From assembly GCF_042932805.1 (NCBI RefSeq), contig NZ_CP170633.1:2852001-2916000 (forward strand): a DNA stretch of 64,000 nt. Reading direction: 5' to 3'. Origin of the DNA: Ascidiaceihabitans sp029251465. GTDB lineage: Bacteria > Pseudomonadota > Alphaproteobacteria > Rhodobacterales > Rhodobacteraceae. Below, one piece after another: positions 16,124 through 24,336 of this stretch. Position numbers and translations under genes: made by a program. The notes below the pieces were generated by a model, which saw only the letters and a program-made list of their open reading frames with translations, was not told the origin of the DNA and did not search any database. Each line of letters begins with the position of its first letter. Positions within the stretch are counted from its first letter, which is position 1.

Positions 16124-16297
16124 TTGATTTATGGAATAATTTCACAACCAACCAAGACGGGGCGATTTGGTTTGATCCCAACGCGGCGTGCGTTCCATGA
16201 CGACACCGTTGATGCCAAACGACTTTCGCCCTACACGGTATGTTGGACATTGCTCAGCGCCCGAGGATTTCGGGAAAATCAGGTATCGGATCGAAAA

Positions 16298-16987
16298 ATG
16301 CTCGTTCATCAAATGATTAAAGACGCCAAACGGCTGACCACGGCTGAAGAGGTTTTTCGCAAGCTGAAGTCCGATATCATCACCCTGCGCCTCGCCCCCG
16401 GAGCCAAGATTTCAGAGGTCGAAGTCGCCAAGGCGTGCGATGTGTCCCGCCAGCCTGTGCGCGAGGCATTCATGCGTTTGGGCGAATTGAACCTGCTGCA
16501 CATTCAGCCACAAAAAGCGACCCGCGTGCGCAAAATTTCCCACCAAGAACTTAGAAACACACGGTTTATTCGTGCGGCTGTTGAGGTCGAGGTGGTTCGG
16601 CATGCCTGCCAAAACGCGACCGAACAGACCTTGCTTCCGTTGCGAGACAACTTGATGCAGCAAAGCATTGCAGCCCGCGAAAGTGATCCGATCATGTTGC
16701 GTGAATTGGACTATCAGTTTCACAATCTGATCTGCGTTGCCGCCAACCGTTTGCCCGCATTCGAGACGATTGCCGAGAACAAGACCCACACCGATCGGGT
16801 GTGCACGCTGGAATTGGCAGACGTGTCTGGCATGGCCGAAGTCCTTGAAGGCCACACCAGTATTTTCGACGCGATTACAGCCCGAGACGAAGATGTCGCG
16901 GTAAAAATGACGCGTCATCATTTGAAACATCTGGATGTGACATTGGCGAATGCCAGCCAGAACTACCCGGATTTCTTTGAAGATTGA
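16298..16987 (+). CDS. GntR-family regulator, FCD subgroup
   Basis: A 229-residue regulator. The ATG at 16298 is taken because the GntR fold starts soon after ('MLVHQMIKDAKRLTTAEEVF'); in-frame upstream sequence is low quality, and ATG 16313 is another option. The winged helix contains 'CDVSRQPVREAFMRLGELNL'. The FCD effector domain follows ('LRELDYQFHNLICVAANR', 'RDEDVAVKMTRHHLKHLD' with the metal-binding His pair). Divergence from the TRAP operon argues that it is that operon's local regulator. The other GntR gene at 12377 flanks the same operon on the other side. Confidence 0.87.
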   Translation: MLVHQMIKDAKRLTTAEEVFRKLKSDIITLRLAPGAKISEVEVAKACDVSRQPVREAFMRLGELNLLHIQPQKATRVRKISHQELRNTRFIRAAVEVEVVRHACQNATEQTLLPLRDNLMQQSIAARESDPIMLRELDYQFHNLICVAANRLPAFETIAENKTHTDRVCTLELADVSGMAEVLEGHTSIFDAITARDEDVAVKMTRHHLKHLDVTLANASQNYPDFFED

Positions 16988-17188
16988 TTTGCAACCGCGC
17001 GCCGAGATTAGCGCACTGCTATACCAGTTTTGCCCCCAAAGGCTGCCCTAAGACAATTCGTTTACGGATACCTCGTGCATCTGAACGGGGAATTGCCATA
17101 GAAATGAGTGGCAGGCGCGAGAACGACAGCTGAGTCTCACGACAACCGCACGCTTCATTCCGAATTTGACATCCTTACCCTCGCGCAA

Positions 17189-17365
17189 TCACTTCTTGTC
17201 GCGCGCGGCTTTTTCTTCTTTGGTCAGCTTGTTGTTCCAAGCATTATTGCTCAGGCCCAGTTCGGCCGGAAGCGGCTTGGTTTTACCTTTGCTGATCTTG
17301 CCACCCTTGTTCAGAAATTCCTGAATAAGCGCGTCATCGGTGGTTTCTTTTGGAACATATTTCAT
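17189..17365 (-). CDS. Conserved-looking 58-residue basic protein
   Basis: A short gene reading from ATG 17365 to TGA at 17189. The product begins 'MKYVPKETTDDALIQEFLNK', continues 'GGKISKGKTKPLPAELGLSN' and ends 'NAWNNKLTKEEKAARDKK'. It is strongly charged, has no cysteine, and reads as a genuine compact protein: a helix, a lysine-rich loop, then a helix with 'NNAWNNKL' (a possible DNA- or RNA-contacting segment). AGGG lies about 10 bp upstream. I believe proteins of this shape recur in alphaproteobacteria as hypothetical proteins, but I cannot confirm it here. The longer frame on the other strand (17108-17587) is low-complexity and not credible. Confidence 0.65.
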   Translation of the reverse strand: MKYVPKETTDDALIQEFLNKGGKISKGKTKPLPAELGLSNNAWNNKLTKEEKAARDKK

Positions 17366-17700
17366 GCGGACACCCTACGCCGCCACGCGTATGCTTGTCA
17401 CGCGGGAACGTATGCGGATTGCTCGAAAAATCTTAGGCTTACGCAGAAATTTTCGAATGGGTCAGCGACCAGAACAAGAAACAAAAGCGCGGTTTCGACG
17501 CATCCGTTGACCTTAATAAAACTACACAATCTGCGCCTAATGCATCCAAGACCTTGCCCGAAACTAGCAGATGTTCGGGCACTGTGATTTAGCTAATCGT
17601 GTGGTCACAGATTGACTGGTGGATTTCAGGAAAGTGTGCAACAAACGCGGCATACAAAAGTGCCTGAGGCGTTTAGTCCTGCGCAAGGTGGGACGATCAG
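17366..17700. other. 335-bp gap with one hairpin
   Basis: No credible gene lies between the 58-residue protein and the DUF374 gene. GCCCGAA (17556-17562) and TTCGGGC (17574-17580) form a perfect 7-bp stem with an 11-base loop, without a T-run. It may belong to the 5' leader of the DUF374 gene. The gap should also hold the two divergent promoters, but no convincing -35/-10 pair stands out. Confidence 0.4.
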
Positions 17701-18387
17701 ATGAGTTTGCGAAAAAGAATTATTGATAGCGACAGGTATGCGCGTGTCGTAACCGGAATCATTTCCGGCTACTTGCGCTTTGCGTATCGCACCTCCAGCT
17801 GGCAGCGACTTGGGTTCGAAGCGATGGATGACGCCGTAAAGAACGGCGATACAATTATCATGGTGCTTTGGCATGAACGGCTAATCATGGCCCCCTACAT
17901 TTTTGATGTGTCGCTGGGAAAGCTCTGCGGCTTGACGTCATCTGCCCGTGGCGGAACGATGATCGGGAAATTTCTGAACCGCTTTGGAATTGATTACGTG
18001 CCAATGGCCAGTCGCCAGCGTCACGTTGCGTTGTCACGCACGGTTCTGAACCGCATGAAAGACGGCAGTTCCATCGCAATTGCAGCTGATGGATCGCGCG
18101 GACCGGCGCATAAATCAACAACCGTGCCCGTGGTTTGGGCGCGTGTGTCCGGCAAGCGTGTTTTCGCAGTAAGCTTTTCGTCGCGCCGATCGATTCGGAT
18201 TCCCACTTGGGACCGGACGGTGGTCCCAAGACCCTTTTCGAGCGGTGTTTTTATGTGTCAGGAATGGAACCAGACAGTCCCTCGAAAAGGTACAGAAGCA
18301 GAATACGAAGACTTGCGACTGGACCTTGAAGGTCTCTTGAATGAAGTCACCGATGCCAGCGATTTGGCGAGCGGCCATAAGTCTTAA
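17701..18387 (+). CDS. DUF374 lysophospholipid acyltransferase-like protein
   Basis: A 228-residue member of the DUF374/LPLAT-like family. The acyltransferase motif I is visible as 'IIMVLWHERLIMAPY' (H-E instead of HxxxxD), followed by 'LTSSARGGTMIGKFLNRFGI' and 'GSSIAIAADGSRGPAHK', the hallmark 'DG.RGP' of this family. Related proteins in Gram-negatives acylate lipids, and some act on lipid A precursors or outer-membrane lipids. There is no predicted transmembrane helix, but a membrane-facing amphipathic start is likely. It is monocistronic and convergent with the EF-hand gene. Confidence 0.85.
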   Translation: MSLRKRIIDSDRYARVVTGIISGYLRFAYRTSSWQRLGFEAMDDAVKNGDTIIMVLWHERLIMAPYIFDVSLGKLCGLTSSARGGTMIGKFLNRFGIDYVPMASRQRHVALSRTVLNRMKDGSSIAIAADGSRGPAHKSTTVPVVWARVSGKRVFAVSFSSRRSIRIPTWDRTVVPRPFSSGVFMCQEWNQTVPRKGTEAEYEDLRLDLEGLLNEVTDASDLASGHKS

Positions 18388-18470
18388 CGTGAGGCGCGAT
18401 ACGGCGACACAACGCCTAGAGCCACCATTCGGCCATTTCAATCAGACAAAATTCAATCACGATTGACGGT

Positions 18471-18965
18471 TCACTCTTTCAGTAGCTGGCCGGAATCGTG
18501 AGCAGCCTCGATTTCGACGTCCGAGACAAGATCGTCGGAATTGGTATCGATCAGGTCAAAGAACTCATCCAAGCCCATCTGACGATAAAGCCGTTCGCCA
18601 GCATAAGCCGCCACTTCCTCGATCGTCAAAATACCGTCCGCATTTGCGTCCGAGCCGTCAAATGCAAACGCTGGTTCTACCTTGGCAATTTCGTCTTTGT
18701 CCAAAATTTGGTCAGCGTTGGCGTCGAATTTTTCGAAATAGGCCTCCATTCCGACGCCACGCTCAGGTCCCATCGTGATGAACTTTTCAATTTCAGAACG
18801 GGTAACCTGCCCGTCCTTGTCAAAATCTGAGGCACTGAAGGGGCCGTGAGGGCCAGGGCTGCGGGGACCATCCGCCAGAGGATTGCCCTCGTCTGGTGAC
18901 AAGCGGGCAAAAATGACCACCGCTACAACTATGATCACGAGCGCCGAGCCGATAATCTTTTTCAT
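18471..18965 (-). CDS. Membrane-anchored EF-hand calcium-binding protein
   Basis: A 164-residue protein with an N-terminal signal or anchor helix ('IIGSALVIIVVAVVIFARL') and four EF-hand loops with the 12-residue D-x-D/N-x-D spacing: 'DFDKDGQVTRSE', 'DANADQILDKDE', 'DANADGILTIEE' and 'DTNSDDLVSDVE'. All end in the bidentate Glu, so all four should bind Ca2+. The start at 18965 follows AGGAAATGAG. The proline/glycine-rich linker (residues 28-45) places the EF pairs away from the membrane, probably in the periplasm. No neighbouring gene explains the Ca2+ role. A promoter is expected in 18966-19095, where nothing else is coded. Confidence 0.87.
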   Translation of the reverse strand: MKKIIGSALVIIVVAVVIFARLSPDEGNPLADGPRSPGPHGPFSASDFDKDGQVTRSEIEKFITMGPERGVGMEAYFEKFDANADQILDKDEIAKVEPAFAFDGSDANADGILTIEEVAAYAGERLYRQMGLDEFFDLIDTNSDDLVSDVEIEAAHDSGQLLKE

Positions 18966-19095
18966 CTCATTTCCTAATTTGGACCCAGAACAAATGGACG
19001 AACGAAGAAAACGTCGTCGCACACGTCATACGTATGAGATGGGTTTTTCTGTCGATATTTGGAGCACTCAAAAAGGACGTTCGGACCCTGGCCTC

Positions 19096-20001
19096 TTAGG
19101 GGTCCCAAACCGTGGGAATGTTTAAGCCCGGTTTTTGATTTTCCAATGCGTCGATGTAGGCCGTCATGTTGTGGTTCAGCCCGCGCTTTCGATCGTTGTG
19201 GATCAATTGTCTGGTTTGACCGGTGTGATGAAAGCCACTGGGCAAACTACACACGATGTCATCTGCGCGACAAATCGACAGAGACAGGTGATCGTGTTTG
19301 ATCCGACCATTCACCTTGCGCAGCTTAGGTGCTGCAAAACCGATGGCTGGTGACACAAATGTCTTCGACAAAATCTGTGCAGACGCTGCCCCCAGCGAGT
19401 GCCCGATAATCAGGCTTGGCCAGTCGCTTTGATCTGCGCCGATCCATTTGGAAATGATGTTTGCATGCGAAAAGAACCCTTGATGCCAGATCGTACGCGA
19501 GGCCCCCGCCTCGGTTTCTTTTGAAAAAACCTCTTTGTCTGCGTGTTTGTAGCTGAGGGTCAGTTGCTTGGCACCTGCCTTGATGACCCGCAAATTGAAC
19601 CTGACATAGTCCGCAAACGAATTGCTGCCCGGGATCAACAGGCAGTTGTTGCTCAGCATGTAAGCCTCGACGCCGGGCGTCGGACAACGACGGGTGACTG
19701 TCAGCCCGAACTTCGCATCCAATTCCTTGTCAGCAGTCCCTTTTCGCTTTTGCCTCAGCTGATAAGACAGGGCCGCCAAATGTGCGCTGGTCATGATGGA
19801 ATGGTCGATTCGTCCACTGGATCCGAACATCACATCGCGGGTTCTACGCCCGACAATTCCGTCCACGACCAACCCATTTGCGGCTTGAAACGCTTTGACC
19901 GCCGCGAGGGTCTTGGCACCGCGAATGCCGTCAATTGGTCCGGGGTCATAGTTAAGCTTTCGCAACTGACGCTGAATGCTTTTCCAACTCTTTCCAGACA
20001 T
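19096..20001 (-). CDS. Peptidoglycan-binding domain fused to class 3 lipase-like hydrolase
   Basis: A 301-residue two-domain protein. Residues about 3-58 are a PG_binding_1 repeat ('RKLNYDPGPIDGIRGAKTL', 'AFQAANGLVVDGIVG'). The remainder is an alpha/beta hydrolase close to fungal-type class 3 lipases, with the nucleophile elbow 'IIGHSLGAASAQI' (Ser about residue 202) and the expected later Asp ('CRADDIVC') and His ('LNHNMTAYI'). The ATG at 20001 is chosen over the TTG at 20016. No signal peptide is seen, which is odd for a peptidoglycan binder. It may be secreted by a non-Sec route (for example as an effector) or act inside after lysis. It lies 130 bp upstream of the EF-hand gene on the same strand. 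Confidence 0.78.
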   Translation of the reverse strand: MSGKSWKSIQRQLRKLNYDPGPIDGIRGAKTLAAVKAFQAANGLVVDGIVGRRTRDVMFGSSGRIDHSIMTSAHLAALSYQLRQKRKGTADKELDAKFGLTVTRRCPTPGVEAYMLSNNCLLIPGSNSFADYVRFNLRVIKAGAKQLTLSYKHADKEVFSKETEAGASRTIWHQGFFSHANIISKWIGADQSDWPSLIIGHSLGAASAQILSKTFVSPAIGFAAPKLRKVNGRIKHDHLSLSICRADDIVCSLPSGFHHTGQTRQLIHNDRKRGLNHNMTAYIDALENQKPGLNIPTVWDP

Positions 20002-20186
20002 AAATAAATTTCCCAAACAATCTTTTGCGCAATACGCCCCTACGAAGTCACACCACAGACCAAAATGCGAGCATCATTTCACGCAGCGCCACAATCATAG
20101 ATTGAACGCGCGCAAACATGTCTCGACGCAACAGGCTCGTCACGCTAACCAATGGCGTAGGGAAATTTTTGCCCAAGGGGAACCAA

Positions 20187-21866
20187 ATGAACAGCAGCCT
20201 TGTCGCTGTGCTCGCAGCTGATGTTGCAGGTTATTCAAAATTGATGGGTGACGATGCAAAATCAACGCTGGTGGCGTTGAAGCGATTGCGCTCCGAGGTT
20301 TTCGGTCCCGTTGTTGCGTCTCGGCGTGGGCGTATTGTCAAAAGCATGGGCGACGGTTGGATTGTTCTGTTCGGGGCCGCCACAGACGCGGCGTCATGTG
20401 CGTTGCAAATCCAAGACTTGCTGACAGCCGACGTGGCACGAAGTGACCCGAATATTTTGCTACGACTTGGTGTTCATTTGGGCGATGTGGTCGAGGACGA
20501 AGACGACATTTACGGCGACGGCGTGAACATCGCGTCGCGCCTCGAACAATTGGCTGAACCGGGCAGCATCGTCATTTCTGATACAGTGTTTAGCATTCTG
20601 GATGGCACGTTGCGCCCGTCGTTCGATGACGCCGGAAAACGTTCGCTAAAGAACATCACGCATCCCATGCGCGTCTGGGCAAGTGGATCTGTACCAGCCC
20701 TTGGTCAATCCCCCGAGGTAGACGAGAGCGGCACACGCATTGTGATCCGTCCCATAGAAACATCCGATGACAGAGTAGAAGTTTTAGAACTTGCCGATGC
20801 GCTGACTGGCGACTTGGTCACGTTCCTGAATGCGACCCATTGGCTGTCCGTCACCACAGGATCCACCCCTACGGGGGCCTATGCGTTGACGGGTAGAATG
20901 CGCGCGCACGCAAACCGCTTTCGCCTAGAGGTGAAATTCATCGATCCGTCAGGTCGGGAATTGTGGTCCGACAAAATCGACGGCAATTTGGATGATGCGT
21001 TTGAATGGCAGGACATGGCGTGCGAAGCCCTCGTCGCGCGTGTCATGACAGCGACCTTTGATACCGAACGTCGCAAATTAGACAAGCTGACGATAGATCA
21101 GATGACGTCCAGAGAATGCGAATTACGCGGGCAATTGGCGATTGATCGGCTGGACCCCGACGCCTTTGCCTCTGCGCTAAAGTACTCAAGCGCGGCTATC
21201 GAAAAAGACCCAGCTGCGGCACATGCCTTGGCCCTTGCTCTCGTGGCGTACCTGTCAGCGGCTGTGATGGGGTATGACGAGGTGAATGAACGCTACACCG
21301 CCTCTGTTCCGGCTTGGTGCAAAGCCGCAGCCCCCTTGGCTGCGGATCATGCGTTGCTGCATTTGGCGCTGGGTGTCACCACCTACGCACAAAGCAATGA
21401 TCCCAAGGCGTTGCGCATCATCGTAGAGCAAGCCTTGCGCCAATCCTCGTCAGATTTCATCACCCTGACGCTAAGCGGTTGGGCCTATATTTGGACCAGC
21501 GACTACGGCCCCGCGTTGGATTGCCTTACCAAAGCCCGCAAACTCGGGGGGCAAAGCCCATGGTCCATGTCGATCCTCGGCGGCCTGGCCTTGGCGTCTT
21601 TGCTGGCAGGCGATGAAGCCGCGGCAATCGAATATGCAGAACAAGGTTTGAACGTAAGCAGCAACTATTCGACCCTACACCGGGTCCTTGCTGCGGCCCA
21701 CGCGCATCTGGGGCAGATGGACGCCGCCCGGCACGCCATACAAGCCGCACAGGCGCTCAATCCTGATGACTCAATCGCCAGCATTAGCGCGCGTAACATG
21801 TTTCGCGACACGGCCCACGAAAACAGATATCTGGACGGACTCAGGCTGGCAGGCATGCCAGAGTAA
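20187..21866 (+). CDS. Class III adenylate cyclase with TPR repeats
   Basis: A 559-residue cytoplasmic protein. ATG 20187 follows AAGGGGAACCAA. Residues 1-165 are a class III nucleotidyl cyclase domain: metal-binding Asp in 'AVLAADVAGYSKLM', 'KSMGDGWIVLFGAATDA', and 'IYGDGVNIASRLEQLAEPG' with the transition-state Asn/Arg. The middle (about 205-320) is a TolB-N-like beta domain ('LADALTGDLVTFLNATHWLS'). The C-terminal 230 residues are TPR helices ('AAAIEYAEQGLNVSSNYSTL'). This architecture is frequent in Rhizobiales and Rhodobacterales and makes cAMP, probably in response to a protein or stress partner bound by the TPRs. It is divergent from the lipase-like gene. Confidence 0.9.
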   Translation: MNSSLVAVLAADVAGYSKLMGDDAKSTLVALKRLRSEVFGPVVASRRGRIVKSMGDGWIVLFGAATDAASCALQIQDLLTADVARSDPNILLRLGVHLGDVVEDEDDIYGDGVNIASRLEQLAEPGSIVISDTVFSILDGTLRPSFDDAGKRSLKNITHPMRVWASGSVPALGQSPEVDESGTRIVIRPIETSDDRVEVLELADALTGDLVTFLNATHWLSVTTGSTPTGAYALTGRMRAHANRFRLEVKFIDPSGRELWSDKIDGNLDDAFEWQDMACEALVARVMTATFDTERRKLDKLTIDQMTSRECELRGQLAIDRLDPDAFASALKYSSAAIEKDPAAAHALALALVAYLSAAVMGYDEVNERYTASVPAWCKAAAPLAADHALLHLALGVTTYAQSNDPKALRIIVEQALRQSSSDFITLTLSGWAYIWTSDYGPALDCLTKARKLGGQSPWSMSILGGLALASLLAGDEAAAIEYAEQGLNVSSNYSTLHRVLAAAHAHLGQMDAARHAIQAAQALNPDDSIASISARNMFRDTAHENRYLDGLRLAGMPE

Positions 21867-21958
21867 TTGAGTTTTGCGGGTTGCTCGCGCGTCGCGGCGA
21901 CATCAAACGTATCGTCAGCTTGGTGCTGTTTTTTGGGGTGGAAAAAATGCCGCTAAAT

Positions 21959-22663
21959 TTACGCCCCGAGATAGGCGCGTTCTAATATCGTGTGATCGGA
22001 CTTGAGTTCTGCAGGCACACCTTCAAACCGCACTTTGCCCTGAGACAACACATAACATCGATCTGCCACATCCAGCGCAAGTTGGGTAAATTGCTCGATC
22101 AACAAAATCCCGACGCCTTGGGTTCGTAAATCGCGAACCACGCCGATCAAACGGTCGATGATCACAGGGGCAAGGCCCAACGACATTTCATCGATCAACA
22201 AAAAGCGAGGGCGCGACACCAACGCTTGCGCGATCGCCACCATTTGCTGTTGCCCACCCGAAAGCGATCCTGCGGCTTGGTTTTGCAACGGGACAAGTTC
22301 CGAAAAAACATCGAGCGCATTTGCGACTGCGTTGTCCCGTTCCGCACGTGATAGACTGGGTGCGGCGGCGCGCAAATTGTCCAGCACACTTAACCCTTCG
22401 AGCACTTGGTGACCTTCTGGAACGGCCGCGACACCCTGCGCGCGAATGGCCTGGATGCCGGTCCCGTTCAAAACGTTGCCATTCACGCGAACGGTACCAG
22501 ATGCAATTGGCATGACACCCGCGATTGCGAGAACCAATTCCGATTTTCCGGCACCGTTGGGACCCAAAAGAGCCACGATTTGACCCGCTTGGACCTCGAT
22601 TGAAACGTCATTGATTACAGCCCGCATGTTGGATTTGATCGTGATATTGCAAGCTTTTAGCAT
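21959..22663 (-). CDS. livF: Branched-chain amino-acid type ABC transporter ATPase (LivF)
   Basis: A 234-residue ABC ATPase of the LivF type. Walker A is 'GPNGAGKSELVLAI', the signature is 'LSGGQQQMVAIAQAL' and Walker B is 'FLLIDEMSLGLAP', all intact. LivF usually ends with 'LL.(D).V..AYLG', here 'ERAYLGA'. It is the last gene of a five-gene uptake operon in the order binding protein, LivH, LivM, LivG, LivF, and lies 18 bp after LivG. The substrate is not necessarily leucine: members of this family take up amides, urea, aromatic acids and nitriles. The associated nitrilase suggests a nitrogen-containing small molecule. Confidence 0.92.
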   Translation of the reverse strand: MLKACNITIKSNMRAVINDVSIEVQAGQIVALLGPNGAGKSELVLAIAGVMPIASGTVRVNGNVLNGTGIQAIRAQGVAAVPEGHQVLEGLSVLDNLRAAAPSLSRAERDNAVANALDVFSELVPLQNQAAGSLSGGQQQMVAIAQALVSRPRFLLIDEMSLGLAPVIIDRLIGVVRDLRTQGVGILLIEQFTQLALDVADRCYVLSQGKVRFEGVPAELKSDHTILERAYLGA

Positions 22664-22681
22664 TGTCGTTGCCTTCTATTT

Positions 22682-23386
22682 TTATCGACCAAGGTACGCG
22701 GTTTTGACGGCTTCATCTTGCAGCACGTCGCGCGTTGGCCCAAAGGCGATGAGTTTTCCGAAATCCAGCACCGCCGTAGATGTGCAAACGTCACGGATCA
22801 GATCAACGTCATGATCGACCATAATAATCTGGGCACCAAACATAGATTTTGTCTGTCTGATCAGTTTGCGCAAATGTTGCATTTCGTTTTCGGACAACCC
22901 GCCGCCTGGCTCATCCAAAAGGATGATTTTCGGATTTCCGATCAGGCATTTAGCGATCTCTGTCATGCGTTTTTGATAAGTATTCAGCTTGCTGCCCAAA
23001 ACATCGCCACATTCAAACATCCCGACAAAATCCAATACTTTTTCCACCCGTTCCTTACGACATTTACGTGCAATCCCCTGTGTATCGAGCACTGCCAACA
23101 TGTGGTCCGTGACTGTTAATTCTTGCACGACCTGCACCTTTTGGAACGATCGCGACAGCCCCCAACGGGCCCGCTTGTGAGGTGCCAAATCCAGCAAATT
23201 CAATCCATCGATCACAACGCGCCCGCTGGTGACGGGCGCAAACCCCGAGAATGCGTTGGTCATCGTGGTCTTGCCCGCACCGTTTGGGCCAATCAATCCG
23301 ATGACGTCATCGTCGATCGCCAATGTTAGGTTATCCAAGGCAACAACGCCGCCGTATTTGACGGTCAGGTTTTCGATGCTAATCAT
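22682..23386 (-). CDS. livG: Branched-chain amino-acid type ABC transporter ATPase (LivG) with altered signature
   Basis: A 234-residue ATPase. Walker A 'GPNGAGKTTMTNAF' (from residue 33) and Walker B 'IILLDEPGGGLSENE' (from 154) are intact. The signature that should read LSxGQ is 'LNTYQKRMTEIAKCL' at about 135, so both the S and the G of the motif are replaced. In a heterodimer with LivF, one degenerate composite site is tolerable, as in several other ABC transporters. It overlaps LivM by 8 bp at its start. It also lacks the long insert found in many LivG proteins, being as short as LivF. Confidence 0.88.
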   Translation of the reverse strand: MISIENLTVKYGGVVALDNLTLAIDDDVIGLIGPNGAGKTTMTNAFSGFAPVTSGRVVIDGLNLLDLAPHKRARWGLSRSFQKVQVVQELTVTDHMLAVLDTQGIARKCRKERVEKVLDFVGMFECGDVLGSKLNTYQKRMTEIAKCLIGNPKIILLDEPGGGLSENEMQHLRKLIRQTKSMFGAQIIMVDHDVDLIRDVCTSTAVLDFGKLIAFGPTRDVLQDEAVKTAYLGR

Positions 23387-24335
23387 GCGACTTCCTTTGC
23401 AGGACGTCAGACAACTGACCTGCGATCCCGCGCGGCGCAGTCATGATGGCGTGTAGCAATGCGGCCCCAAACACCATCAAAGCAATGTCCGCGCTGATCC
23501 CGAAATCGTTCAAGACCGCGGGCAACAGCTTGTAGAGCAAACCTGCGATTACCGCCCCGATCCATGAATAGGTTCCGCCAACGACAGCCAGGGCGAACAG
23601 CAAAATGCCGTCTGACGCGAGGAACGATCGCGCGTCCAATTGGCCCAAGGCGCCACTAAGCAGTGCGCCGGCAATACCAGCAAGCAGCCCCGACAGCGCG
23701 AATGCCCAAATCTTGTAAAATGTGACATTGATACCGGCGGCCAACGCGTTTGCTTCTGATTGCCGGATCATGGCCCACGCCCGCCCGGGTGCAGTGATCC
23801 TGTGCACTGCGACCACCCCGAAACAAAGGGCTGCGATGACGATGGTGTAGCGCAAATAGGCGACGTCGTTCGGGGCAAAAACAGGGGTCCGAATTTCGGC
23901 GGCAGATTGGCGGGCGACCCCCCAAAAACCTGCACCGCCGTTCGGGAATTGAAAGGCATTGAACAGAATTTGGAATGCCCCTGCGGCCATCAACGTCACC
24001 AACGCCAAATACAAGCCGCGCATCCGCATTGCGGGCAACGCCAGAACCGCACCGGTAGCAGATGCGCCAATCCCCGCGATCAAGACTATCGACGTCACCG
24101 GCAACGATGTCGCGTAGTTCAATCGTAGTGCGATCCAACCGCCGACCGCGACAAGCGCGATTTGCGCCAAGTTTATCAGACCAAGTTGTGCGAACAGCAC
24201 CGAAATGCCGGCGGCAGCAAGCGCAAAGATTGCCGCAGAGGTGACGACTTTGACCCAAAGGGCAGACAGCAAAAACGGTAGGACCAGAACGCAAAATATC
24301 AGTGTTGCGGCGGGCGAAAGGGCAGTTTTGAACAT
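23379..24335 (-). CDS. livM: ABC transporter permease (LivM)
   Basis: A 318-residue membrane permease with around nine helices. Typical LivM pieces are 'AQLGLINLAQIALVAVGGWI', the family's 'GLYLALVTLMAAGAFQILFN' and 'GAFA' replaced by 'IWAFALSGLLAGIAGALLSG'. The gene starts 1 bp after LivH ends and overlaps LivG by 8 bp, so expression is coupled. Confidence 0.9.
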   Translation of the reverse strand: MFKTALSPAATLIFCVLVLPFLLSALWVKVVTSAAIFALAAAGISVLFAQLGLINLAQIALVAVGGWIALRLNYATSLPVTSIVLIAGIGASATGAVLALPAMRMRGLYLALVTLMAAGAFQILFNAFQFPNGGAGFWGVARQSAAEIRTPVFAPNDVAYLRYTIVIAALCFGVVAVHRITAPGRAWAMIRQSEANALAAGINVTFYKIWAFALSGLLAGIAGALLSGALGQLDARSFLASDGILLFALAVVGGTYSWIGAVIAGLLYKLLPAVLNDFGISADIALMVFGAALLHAIMTAPRGIAGQLSDVLQRKSHD

Positions 24336-24336
24336 C

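Noticed and set aside
15214..16200. 328-residue plus-strand frame
   Set aside because: Shadow of the TRAP binding-protein gene; its composition is not that of a real protein.
17108..17587. 159-residue plus-strand reading frame
   Set aside because: Low-complexity product that covers the better minus-strand 58-residue gene; no ribosome site or family resemblance.
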